The notes below the pieces were generated by a model that was not told where the DNA came from, searched no databases, and saw nothing but the letters and a program-made list of their open reading frames with translations. Positions 45,301 to 56,515 of a DNA stretch of 64,000 nt are shown here, in pieces. Made by a program: the position numbers and the translations under genes. Source of the stretch: Cytospora piceicola (taxonomy: Eukaryota > Ascomycota > Sordariomycetes > Diaporthales > Cytosporaceae); assembly GCA_023375675.1 (NCBI GenBank), contig JALQBC010000001.1:868001-932000 (forward strand), given 5' to 3'. Each line of letters opens with the position of its first letter. Within the stretch, counting starts at the first letter, position 1.

Positions 45301-45478
45301 CAACTGCCTCAAGCTTGTCATTGTCCTTGCCATTGACTCTTTTCAATCATTTTACAGGAGTCGCATACCTTCAGTTGTTCTTGAAAACGCAGAATCCGTT
45401 TCTGCCCAACTTCGCTATCCTATTTATTTTCCCTTATACGTTTTTTTCCCAATTGAAGCCGCTTCAATTTCCAGAAAT
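42323..45478. other. 3.2 kb without genes, includes ilv2 promoter
   Basis: No gene-like frame. An uninterrupted 230-codon frame at 44464-45156 (-) has no recognisable domain and overlaps the ilv2 upstream region. The last ~350 bases hold the TGACTC cluster (listed) and a CAACAAC/pyrimidine-rich leader. Confidence 0.5.
45173..45194 (-). promoter_or_regulatory. Cluster of three TGACTC cores upstream of acetolactate synthase
   Basis: GAGTCA (TGACTC on the minus strand) occurs at 45173-45178, 45181-45186 and 45189-45194, about 285-305 bp before the ATG. TGACTC is the core of the Gcn4/Cpc1 site that activates amino-acid biosynthesis genes. A fourth core (TGACTC, plus strand) is near 45335. None has the full 7-bp TGACTCA palindrome. 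Confidence 0.4.
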
Positions 45479-47865
45479 ATGCTTCGGTCCGGCAGCCACC
45501 AGGCCAGGAGGGCCTTGAGGACGGCCTTCACACAGCCGACACGATCCTTCACCACATCAAGCGCCGTCGCTGTCTCATCCACAACAAGAAAGGTTCACTC
45601 GACAGCAAGGAATTCCGCAACAGCTGCAACACAGATACCAGCCGCGTAAGTTGTGATCCGCCACACACCACAGCCCTCTCTGGCCAGCTTTTGGTCCTTG
45701 TGGTGACTCATCGGATATATATCGTCAAGAGCTCCTTGCTAACCTTGATTCTGCTGCAGTGAGGTTCGCGCGAAGCCCAGCCCTTCATTCAACACCGTAA
45801 CGAGGGATCATGTCCAGCCCCTTGCCAACAAAGCGTCCGATATGGACGAGTCGTGCGTCTCCCCCTTACAGCCATTATACCGCTCATATGGGGTCGAGAA
45901 ACGCACCATGTTAACATTCAGATTAGGTTCATTGGAAAGACAGGAGGAGAGATCTTCCACGAGATGATGCTGAGGCACAATGTTAAGCATATCTGTAAGC
46001 TCGCGCAGACATGGGATTAGGGAAGACTGCATGACTAACCCCCGATACAGTTGGTTATGCTGGCGGTGCTATTCTCCCCGTTTTCGACGCCATCTACAAC
46101 TCGAAACACTTCGACTTCATCATGCCGAGACACGAACAAGGAGCCGGACACATGGCCGAAGGATACGCACGTGCGTCTGGCAAGCCAGGTGTTGTCGTGG
46201 TGACTTCAGGTCCCGGTGCTACCAACGTCATTACACCCATCGCGGACGCCTTTGCCGATGGTATCCCCCTGGTTGTCTTCACCGGACAGGTGCCAACGAG
46301 TGCCATTGGCAGCGACGCTTTCCAGGAGGCAGACGTTATTGGCATTTCGAGGGCCTGCACTAAGTGGAACGTTATGGTCAAGACTGTTGCTGAGCTGCCC
46401 AGGAGGATAAACGAAGCCTTCGAGATTGCTACCAGTGGAAGACCTGGCCCCGTCCTCGTCGATCTTCCCAAGGACGTTACCGCTGGTATCTTGAGGAGAG
46501 CTATTCCCACCGACTCTGCCCTCCCGCCTCTCTCCAGTGCTGCCTCTCGTGCCATGTCGGATTTGAGCAAGAAGCAGCTGCAACAGTCCATTCGCCGCGT
46601 CGCTGACCTGATCAATGTCGCCAAGAAGCCTGTGATTTACTCCGGAAACGGTGTCATATGCTCCGAGAACGGTCCCGCGCTGCTGAAGGCTTTGGCCGAG
46701 AAGGCGTCCATTCCCGTCACCACTACTTTGCAAGGCATGGGTGCCTTTGACGAGTTGGACGAGAAGTCTCTGCACATGCTCGGCATGCACGGCTCAGCCT
46801 ATGCCAACATGTCAATCCAGGAGGCGGATCTGATCATTGCCCTCGGAGCTCGCTTTGACGATCGTGTGACCCTGAGCATCCCCGGTTTTGCTCCTGGCGC
46901 AAAGGCTGCCGCGGCAGAGGGTCGTGGCGGCATTGTCCAATTCGAGATCATGCCCAAGAACATCAACAAGGTCATCCAGGCCACGGAGGCTGTCGAGGGT
47001 GATGTGGGGACAAACCTGGACTTGTTGCTGCCCATGATCGAGTCCAAGTCCATGTCGGACCGGAAGGAGTGGTTCGGCCAGATCAACGAGTGGAAGTCAA
47101 AGTGGCCCCTGGGCGACTTTGAGAGGGCCGGTGAATCTGGCCGTATCAAGCCCCAGGAGCTGATTGAGCAGCTTTCCGACCTGTGCAAGGACCGGAAAGA
47201 GAGCACCTACATCTCTACCGGTGTCGGTCAGCACCAGATGTGGACGGCCCAGCACTTCCGATGGAGACACCCTCGCACCCTGATCACCTCCGGTGGTCTC
47301 GGCACTATGGGCTTCGGTCTGCCCGCAGCCATCGGTGCCAAGGTTGCGAAGCCCGACTCCCTGGTCATCGACATCGACGGAGACGCTTCCTTCGGCATGA
47401 CCCTGACTGAGCTCAGCACAGCTGCGCAGTTCAACATCGGAGTCAAGGTCATTGTCCTGAACAACGAGGAGCAGGGAATGGTCACCCAATGGCAGAACCT
47501 GTTCTACCAGGACCGTTACAGCCATACCCACCAGGTGAACCCCGACTTCATGAAGCTGGCGGACGCGATGGGAATTGCCCACAGACGCGTGGTGAAGCCT
47601 GAGGATTCGGTGGACGCCCTCAAGTGGCTGATCAACACCGATGGTCCTGCTCTGTTGGAGGTTGTGACGGAGAAGAAGGTGCCTGTCCTGCCTATGGTAC
47701 CGTCAGGCCGCGCCCTCCACGAATTCATCACTTGGGATGCTGGTTAGTACCCTCCTCTTGCTTCACGACGAACAAAAACATTTACTGACACATTGAAACA
47801 CAGCCAAGGACAGAGCACGAAAAGAACTAATGAGGGAGAGAACGAAGGGTCTCCACGGCACTTAA
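45479..47865 (+). CDS. ilv2: Acetolactate synthase catalytic subunit, mitochondrial
   Basis: Five exons: 45479..45645, 45760..45852, 45927..45994, 46051..47742 and 47804..47865; 693 residues. The ThDP- and FAD-dependent enzyme makes acetolactate and acetohydroxybutyrate, the first common step of Val, Leu and Ile synthesis, in the mitochondrial matrix. Residues 1-50 form a targeting sequence rich in Arg, Ser and Thr. Catalytic Glu138 lies in RHEQGAGHMAEGYA. SGPGATNVITPIADAFADG, GQVPTSAIGSDAF and the ThDP-Mg site GDASFGMTLTELSTA...NNEEQGM follow. The known herbicide-site residues Pro (GQVPT) and Trp590 (TQWQ) are the sensitive type. Odd: GYAGGA (112-115 YAGG) replaces the usual GYPGGA. The last exon gives the conserved basic end (DRARKELMRERTKGLHG). 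All phases agree. Confidence 0.97.
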
Positions 47866-50800
47866 AAAAAGTACCGATCGAAGGTGGTTCGGAACGAGGA
47901 CATCTGGAGGAAAACAAATTTAATGAGTGGGACCTAGCAGCATATTCTGCTTCTCACGATATCATTTCTAGGGAAAATGAGACGGCCGAAAAGAGCGTCA
48001 TCAGTGAGGACGCGGACAACGAGCGGTCGAAGAAAGGACCGAAATTCTTTTGCGTGGTTGATATGTTTCAGCAAAATTGGCGAGTGCGATGTTCATCCCT
48101 CTAATCCGGGGTTTCTTGTTGGCGCTTGTGGTCATTTGCCAACGTTCTGTACATAATACACCGCGGCGCAAAGGTGGAAAAGGAAGGCAAAATGAAACTT
48201 TGAAAGCGAAACAGACAACGAACGTATTTGGCCACTTGAGAGGCCTCATCGCTTGTGACCCATTGTGTTGTATTGTATCACATACCGGAGGGAGTCTTGA
48301 TAAACATGGGTTAAAACAACCTGGTTGTTGTTATCCAAACGGGGAGAGGTAAACTTGATTGGGATCAATGTCCCTTTCGCCATCATACTTCACGACGGGG
48401 TGGTGGATAACCCTTCGATCTGGTAATCTTGTCTCCGTCGCGAGCTCGAGGTCGAATACGACCGGCTGAACGTCCTATTGACAACAGAGGCCTGTCTTGA
48501 TTCCCACGACGCAGGCATGTAGTTCGACTAGTACTCCTCGGCCTACTCTTTGGAGAGCGGCGTCGTGGTGATCCCAATTTCCAGCGGGCTGCCCATACAG
48601 TCAGTACCTGCCAGCCGCCAATGCTACTATGTAGAAGCGGCCCCCAAACCACCAGAGCCGCCCACAAATCAGTGGGAGGAGCTTCGATGGGCGCAGGCGA
48701 GGCCTGTCATGCGCGTAAACTGATGCAAATGCAGCCGGAAAGTTAGATGATCCACACCGCATTTAGACCTCTGTGGGCGGGAATTGCCGCAGGATTCCAG
48801 GCGCGTCTCCAAAATCAAGGTGGCGTCTTGAAGTGGTATTGAGAAGGGAACATCCGGTGAGGGAGCACACATGCGTGGCGGTTGAGAATCCTTTGGGGTG
48901 GTATGAACGATATCGACAAGGACAGTAATATGACATCGGACACTAAAAATGCTTACTTTACTGCATCCAGCGCAGAAGAAACACAGTTACACTGCGTATT
49001 CGTATTATTCCCACTATCTGCCCCTTCAACTCGGGCAAGCCGTGTATCATTTGTCCTCCTGCATGGCCCAGCGAGGTCCTGATGCGCTATCAGAGGTTTC
49101 CTAGGGCATGCCGTCGGGCGTTCATATTGGTTGTAGGAGCGGTGCGTAGCATCGTCCATGACAATTCATACCTTGATATTCGGCTAAATTTTGGTGACAA
49201 TGCGATGTACTTCTCAGGGCAATCACCACTTGGCCCCCACCACCGGGAGTGAGAGAGCATCTGGATGGAGTAAGGAAAGTCGGCAGGTTGGACATAGAGA
49301 GCTCGCGGCTGCGGCTCACCAGAGCACATGGCGGCAGGGCTTCAAGGTCAGTGAGGATGCCTTTGCAGTCTATGGAATGGAACCTCAACCTGTATCTTGC
49401 TTCACCGCTGGGCCCGTATATCTGGGTCTCGAATCCTCGAGCCAAGATAACTGCACTCGCGAGGCTTCGGACGAAGAGAGCTGAAGCATGATACCCAACG
49501 GCAAGTTGGTGATGGCCGTGTTGTTTGTAGGATGCAGCCTTAACCTACATAGGAGACAACCCCCTATCTGTCAGCGCTCCAAGCCGCGTCTGAAACGCCA
49601 ACACCAAGCCCTTTTCGTCATCCGGCAAATGGACTGGCTGACTGAGCATGAGAGTGACGTGCATGAGGAGCTCGGGACGAATCCATGGGACATCGGGAGT
49701 GGACGTGGCTTGCTTCTGCCCGCGGTGATGACAGCAGGACCCAGGACACACCTAACAGCTCCGGCTATATCGGGCAAGGCTGCCGGGAGGGGAAGAAGTG
49801 GCGAGTGTCTGGGAGCCAGCGTCGGGCATGTTGTCCTGGGTACCAGCGTGGACGGGGTCGCTTTCGCATCCCGGCCAACATTTACCCCGATGATGGTGGT
49901 GTACACTGCAACACCCGGGGAGGGAATGTGACCAATGGAGCCGAAGAAACCGAAAGCGACAGAATCGAGTCGACGCGTCAAGATTCAGATAACTAATCCT
50001 GCACGTTAACGTAGGCCATGATTTCCTGTGCATGATGCAGATGGGCGGATTTAGCAGACTTGAATTGGGCAAAACAAGGCGGTGCGACACTGGCACGCGC
50101 CCTGCCCTTCTGCACGCCAGCCAGCCTTGCATACCTAGGTAGTTTCCCACGTTGCCAACATTCGTAGGGCGATCATCCAAACACGTGGAATAAGCGGCAA
50201 AAGTGAACGGGAAGGGATTGAAGAGGGGGGGGAGGGTTGGAGGGGCGGCTGTCAGTAGGATTGGTATGGCGTCTGGAGGAGTGAGATGATGTATGGGAAA
50301 GAATATGCTGTCAGCCGCGGATGTTTGCCCCAATATGTTCTGTCCTTCTGTGTTGGATATCAAGATGGCTCATTTCGGAAAGGTTCCAATGTGGCGCATC
50401 TGCAGTTGGCAAATGTCAATATCATATTCGGTGCTGGCGTCGGTCTGCCCAGCCAACGAGGCCAGGATTGCGTAATTCGGGTCTCTGGAGGATTAGATAA
50501 ACTCGAACAGGCTGGCCTCGCAGCCATTGCCGGTAAAAAGCGCCATTGTGAAAGGGGTTTGGCCAAGTCGATAGCTGAGGTCGATATGCGGCCAGACGTC
50601 AACCGAGTTGCGAGGGATGCATGAAGTTGAATGAAAGAGAGAATACGGAATAATGTGTTGCCCGTGACGGGAGGACCGGCGCCAAGCAATCTCGGCCAAT
50701 GCGCGTCGTGCGGTTCAGGCTTTGATCAGCAGGAAGGTGTTGAAGCTGGGGAGAAGCCTAGAGAGCTCCTGCCAAGCAGTTCCAGAATCAGGATGTCTAC

Positions 50801-51014
50801 CTAGAGACCTTGGAAGACAGTCAGTTCCATCCTACTTTACACTACTGTGTACTAAGTAGGTAGGTACCAACTGCATCTCCAGTTCTTGCCGGCTCAGTTG
50901 AATGCTCGGGCCAAGGGTCCTTCTACTTTCAATGCCCACCACCACCAGCTGCTACTTGCAGTACGTGCAATGCATGTTCATCAAGTCGGTCGGCAACCTT
51001 TAGTCCCTTTACCC

Positions 51015-51055
51015 CGTCTACCTACCTAGGTACATACCCTAGGTAGGTACCTAGA
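51015..51055. repeat. TACCTAGGTA palindromic word cluster
   Basis: Dense imperfect palindromes of CTACCTACCTAGGTA and CCTAGGTAGGTACCTAG type. Similar words occur near 35670, 50134, 50855, 51950, 57800-57840, 58073 and 63870. Confidence 0.8.
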
Positions 51056-53692
51056 AAGGCAAGACGAGTATTCCTGACTGGCCTGACTGGACAACTCGAG
51101 TGGCTTGAGTGTGATCCCGAGTGGCGATAAACAGCAGCATGAAGGATACCTACCTGCTTGTATAGGCGTGCTATAGGCCACTGTTTACTTGGCGTAGTGC
51201 CCTAAAACGGCATCGCTCATCGCTGGCCCAGCACGGTCCACGAAGTGCACCCGACCTCGTACTTCGAAGTCGGCAAGGAGCCGATGCTATTCCATTTTTA
51301 TATTACTGTGACTCCGCATGTACTGATGATGATGGCATTTTGCAGAATGACAGGGGGGGGGGCCGGAGAAGAGTTGGGAAAGTGACAAGGGGGGCAGGTG
51401 GCTGCTTCTGTTTTTAGAAACGGCCTTCCTGCTCCGCATTTCCTGCGACGCGCTTCAATTTTGACGTGCAGCCGTTTCCAATTCAAATTTATACTTTTTA
51501 GCGTCTTGCGTACCAAAGTACCGCTGTTATCAGGCCAGCAGATGCACCATGCACAATTATATTTGTGATTGGGTAACATCAGGATAAATCTTGATCAGCG
51601 GCAATTTCCTTGGTGGTGTCGGTAGGCCTCTCTCTCACCGCAGCACGGACGGGGCAGCAGATCAACCGGCGGAACGGGGAACGGGTCAGGTCAGTGCAGA
51701 CCTCCTGATTTCCGTCTTGTGTCGTGTTGGCCATTTGCGGCGAACCCATCGACAGTTTCAACCGTCAACGGGGACAATCAAACAGACGAACCAAGATCTG
51801 CAAGCACGTGGTCCATCGCTCGGTGTAGTTGCAAACATGTGATAGTACCAATCAACCGTACATTTACTCCGGCCTCTCCTTGGAACTGCATGGCGGAATC
51901 GCCGTTGTGCTCGGCCCCGAATCAATGCAGCAATGTCAAAATAATTCACGCCTAGGTACCTACCCAAGGTATGTAGGTTGATATTTGCGGTATGTCATGT
52001 ACCACAGTACAGTCCGCCAAGGCACACAGCTCCGATCTATCCAGTCCATCTTCATCACGCCGGCTTCTCCAGGGTCTCCCGTCAACCTTATTCTACCACC
52101 ATGTCACCTTGGCTAACAAGGGTTGGCTCAGGGTGTTGTACATAGTGTATCTCAAGGACATAGCGCCGTCATGTAGCATCGTTGCGTCGAAGTCGCTTGG
52201 CCGGGCCAACTCCGGGGCTCGACTCGTCAAATCTGTGGCATCGACGAGATGCGCCGAATCGCTTTTCAGATGGGGCAAAACATGACAGAACAGAAAAACA
52301 ACAACTACAACAACAACAATAGCCAAGAAACAACAGACAAGCCTCAGATGCATTGCATCATACTGCAATTTTGTGGCTGCTTGGTTGCATACTTGGGGCC
52401 GTTGTAGAGGCTGCACCAGTTTCAGCTGGTTACTGTCTTGGCTTACTCGGGTCAAATCATTTTCGAGTATCGAGTCAGAGATGGAGGGCACCATTGTTGC
52501 AATCCAATCCATCATCACAATTTCAAGCCACCCCAGCGTAGCATGCCTTGGCTGGGTTTTTTCTTAGACACCGAACCCACCAGACACTACTGTTAGACAC
52601 GCTAGAGATTGGAGAGCCTTGCGGACAGGTATTACAAAGCGCTCTGGTAGAGGTTTTGCTTCTTCATGGGGGTATGCTGGGGAAAGAAGACAGTGTACTT
52701 GCCGTAAGGCCTTATCCTATGTACTATGAGCTCTAAAGCTCCAACTGGTTGACTGACACAAGCTCCCCCAGCTTTGCTCCGCTTTCTCTCGTATCCATGC
52801 ACAATTCTTGTTTCAAATGCTTCTAGCGGCCTTCGAAAATCATTCCGATGCATGTCGAAACATGAGCAAGGAGCATGGACCCCCAGCTAATCAATGGGTC
52901 ACGCCCATTCATGGAATTCATGGAACCGTGGTCCCAAGGAGACTCCCTGACTCCCCATAAGCCCGAACCGTAGCGCACGCACCATTGACCCAGGGACCCG
53001 GTGGCCCACCCCAACAGCAACATTGATTGAAGCAAGCAGATGCCAAAAGGGCTAGGGCGGAGAAGAGGCCCCAATAAGGCCCCACGCGAAAAGATACCAC
53101 TGGGGGGGAGCACACGGGGGGTCAGGCAGTCAGGCAGTTCAGGTCAGGTCAGTTCTGGCTGGGCTGCACACCCTGCCAGGCCTGCACATCCACTAAAACC
53201 CACTGACACCCACCTGGAGGGGGCATGCTGCAGGCATAATGGGTACTGTATGTATGTATACACACTACGAACTATTGGGATGCTGGGCAAGGACCCAGCT
53301 TGGCAGGCCAGGGCAAGGAGCCAGGTCAGGACAGGAGCCAGCTTGCTTTCCTCTTGCTCCTCTCCCACCTTTTCCCACACCAGACAGAGAGTGCAAGCAA
53401 GCGAGAGCGAGCGAGAGAGAGAAATTGGATCTTGAACTCGACGAACAAAACAGCAAGCGCTCCGTCCGCCCCACGACTCGCGCTCGAGACCCTGTCACTT
53501 TTTTACCCGGCATAATTCAGACCATCGCTCGCTTATTTCTCTCCTTTACGCATACGCATTTCCATCCCGCAAGCTATCCCCTAATCATTCAAAACTGCCC
53601 CGTCCGGGTTAAATCAGCGCAAGACAGAGACCATCAGCTCATGATGCAAGCCTGGTGATACTCACTCCAGTCGGAACACATACCCCATCCGA

Positions 53693-53776
53693 GTGCGTGC
53701 CTGTACTTGTACCTGTACCTCTACCTGTACCTGTACCTATACCCATCTAGGTATACCTGTACCTGTGCTTATGCTC
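53693..53776 (+). repeat. Degenerate (TGTACC)n hexanucleotide repeat
   Basis: Tandem TGTACC/TCTACC/TATACC units followed by a related (TGTGCTTATGCT)-like stretch to about 53810, in the presumed leader or promoter of the zinc-finger gene. Confidence 0.8.
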
Positions 53777-54451
53777 GTGCTTGTGCTTATGCCTGTGCTG
53801 CCTGTACCAGTCTCCTCTTCCCGCCATCTATCTTTAACCATTTCATCTCTGTCACTCCGCGCTATCGGTGACTTTTGACACCGCTCGGCTTGGTCTGGCA
53901 TATCATCATCCACGCCTCCGCTTGTCTGTGTCCCTTACCCATCCTTGGCATAATACGCTTTACCTAGGTTCGTGGGAGCCGCAGACCAAACCGATTACCG
54001 CATTTCATCTATATTGGGGCCGCAGCCCACCTGATCTCACTCCTCCTCTTGTGTGCAGCTATTGATGTGAGTTGGCACTTGCTGGACGTGAAAGAGCCTT
54101 GTGCTACCCAACATCTACCCGTACTCCTTCTCGAGGACAAACATTCCTTTTTATCTTCTAACCTTCACACCGCCGTCGTTGCAATTGGATACGATCTCTA
54201 TAATTCCACACCGCCGACCGCGGAGCATTTCGGTTTCTTCAGCAAACGCCAATTTATCGATAATTACGCCAAATCAAACCTAGACGAACTTTTTCTTGGG
54301 CCCCCAGTATTCTTACCATCTTCCGGGCATTGTTGGTCAATACGGGTCCACGGCTCTCTTCCTCCTTCGAACCACGCATGTTGCGCAGTCTCACGCCCGA
54401 CCATCTCCCCGAGTAGAGCCATTGGAAAGCGACCGCTTGAACACGGGCAAG

Positions 54452-56515
54452 ATGGACATGCACAACAACAACAACAACAACCACAACAACACCACCAACA
54501 CCAACATGGACGATAGCGCCATGATGCGCTACCTGCTAGGGAAATATGGACTCCCAGATCTGGTGGGAATGATGCGATCTATGGCGGCAAATGGTGAGGA
54601 TGTCCCACAGAAGCGTCCTTGGCGCCAGTAACACTTCCCCCCCGATCTAACCTCTGCGTCTAGAGCAAGGCGCTATCATGCCACCAGCAACATCGGGCAG
54701 CAACAGTCACATTGCCGCCGCTTTTGAAGCCAACCCGAGCCCGATATCCTTCTCGGATGCCAGTTCCATCACAGGCAGTCTATACTCGACATGTTCCGAT
54801 ACATCGTCCTTCCACAGCCTGAGCCTCGCACCTTCTCCAGCGTCGAACCACAATGTTATGCCAGGGCACAATGCAGCACAAACGTCCTCGGTACGATCCA
54901 TCGGCCGAAAAGTTGTGCGCAGAGCCGCGGGCGCGTCGAAGCGTTCCAACCTGGGTGGGATTGGCAGTGCATGGGGGAACAAAAAGACGGAGCCTTTTGA
55001 ATGCCCGTTCTGTGGGGAAAGAGGCATCACGGTCGAAATCAAGCGGAAGAACGATCTGAAGCGACATTTCCATGAGTTCCACACTAACCACTCCGTCTGG
55101 ACGTGCACGGCTGCCGGCTGCGGGTTGCCGTTTGAATGGAAGTCTGCATATACTAACCACCTGAAGTCTTGTCACCAGGGCGTCGGGCCCCTGCCCGACG
55201 ACGCAATGGCCAAGACCTGCCCACAAGTCGTCTTTGCTTGCGGTTTTGTTGATTGCAAACGTATTTTTGAGGCTCAGAGCGATGAGGACGCCGACAAGAA
55301 AGCTCACGAGTACTTCGCTCACGTCGCGGACCATTTCGACGGAGATGGCCTGACGCACCGCGACTGGTCCTACTCGGCGCGATTCCGGAACTTGATGCGC
55401 CAGTCTCCAGTGGACGAGGCGTGGAAACGCCGAGTGAAGCTGTCTTCCGAGTCGCCAGCTTGGCAAGCGCTTTCAACATTCACGCTACGGAAAATGCTGG
55501 AGTGTCGACACATACCGGATGTTCAGCAGTTCGTGCAGTGTGCATCGGCGCTGGGTTATACAAAGAAGGGCACGCCGACGGCACTTCCCCATGGGTTTTT
55601 CATACCGATTCGCGGCTCGTGTCAGATGGCCTCTGTCAATCACCGGACCGACCGCAGTCAAGCCATGATTGACCAACAGCTACAACAACAGCAGCACCAG
55701 CAACAGCACGCGGTTGATATACCCGACTTCAGTCCGTTTGATACGCCTCTGCCTACGTTCCCCAAAGTGGAAGAGGACGCCACAAGCATGTCGAAAATCA
55801 GCATGGTGCCGGCGCAGATGAACTTCACACCTCAGAGTCTTCCACCGGACGCAGCGGCTTGGACTACACCGCATGACCCTCAGTCCGCTATCACTGCGCC
55901 ACAAGACCTGTCTAACACATCGTTCTTATTGTAAGCAAACCAACTGTTCTTAGCGTGCTCTATCTTCGGCTTTTTTGTGGGACGTCTCAGCTTACCGCTG
56001 ATGTCTCACAATGCCACGGCTTGTTCGAGTTCCCTGCGATGCTAATCCTGAAATACTTTAGCCTCGATCCCGACGATAGTATTATCACGACACCAAATGT
56101 TGCCCACATGCCGCTGCCTACAGCGCCGACAAACTCGTTCGGCTACTGGACAGATCTCCTTGCACATCAAAACAGCTACGGCGGCATGCACTCGTCCATG
56201 CTTGATCCGAATGATCAGCAACACCACCATCAGCAGGTCCAGCACCAGGTCCACCCTATGCAACAACAGCACTACACGACCTCGCGAGCTCCGGATCCGC
56301 CCATCGGCCCCAACATGCAACAACAAGGGCAGCAACAAGCAGCGGCACAAAAGCGGCGATGGAGCATGCGGACGTCAAGTTCTGGTCGGACGGTGGTACC
56401 CATGCGCGATAGTGCTCAAGGTGTTCCCTATCGAGACTCGACCATGTCCAACTCCACCACGGACTCGCGACCTGGTTCCATAATGTCGAGCGTTTTCCAT
56501 TTCGGCGGCTCATGA
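54452..56515 (+). CDS. C2H2 zinc-finger protein, probable transcription factor
   Basis: Three exons, 54452..54593, 54664..55930 and 56062..56515; 620 residues. Introns of 70 and 131 nt have GTGAGG...CTAG and GTAAGC...TTTAG sites with matching phases. Near the N-terminus are poly-Asn and AMMRYLLGKYGLPDLV. Two adjacent C2H2 fingers: Cys161, Cys164, His182, His187 (C-x2-C-x17-H-x4-H) and Cys195, Cys200, His213, His218 (C-x4-C-x12-H-x4-H). A basic stretch lies just before them (GRKVVRRAAGASKR). A third Cys-containing segment (CGFVDCKRIFEAQSDED) may be a degenerate finger. The C-terminus is Gln/His-rich and disordered. This is the layout of fungal DNA-binding regulators; targets are unknown. The frame is open upstream to 54296, but the ATG at 54452 has the better context. 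Confidence 0.85.

Larger units (their letters stand above)
47866..54451. other. 6.6 kb without genes
   Basis: The longest gene-free stretch. It contains TACCTAGGTA palindromes (about 50134, 51015-51055 and 51950), a G10 run near 51353, CAA-rich sequence near 52290-52320 and the hexamer repeat at 53695. From about 53380 it becomes GA- then CT-rich, as expected for the long leader of the zinc-finger gene. Open frames of up to 147 codons lack gene-like composition. I cannot exclude a non-coding transcript. Confidence 0.5.
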
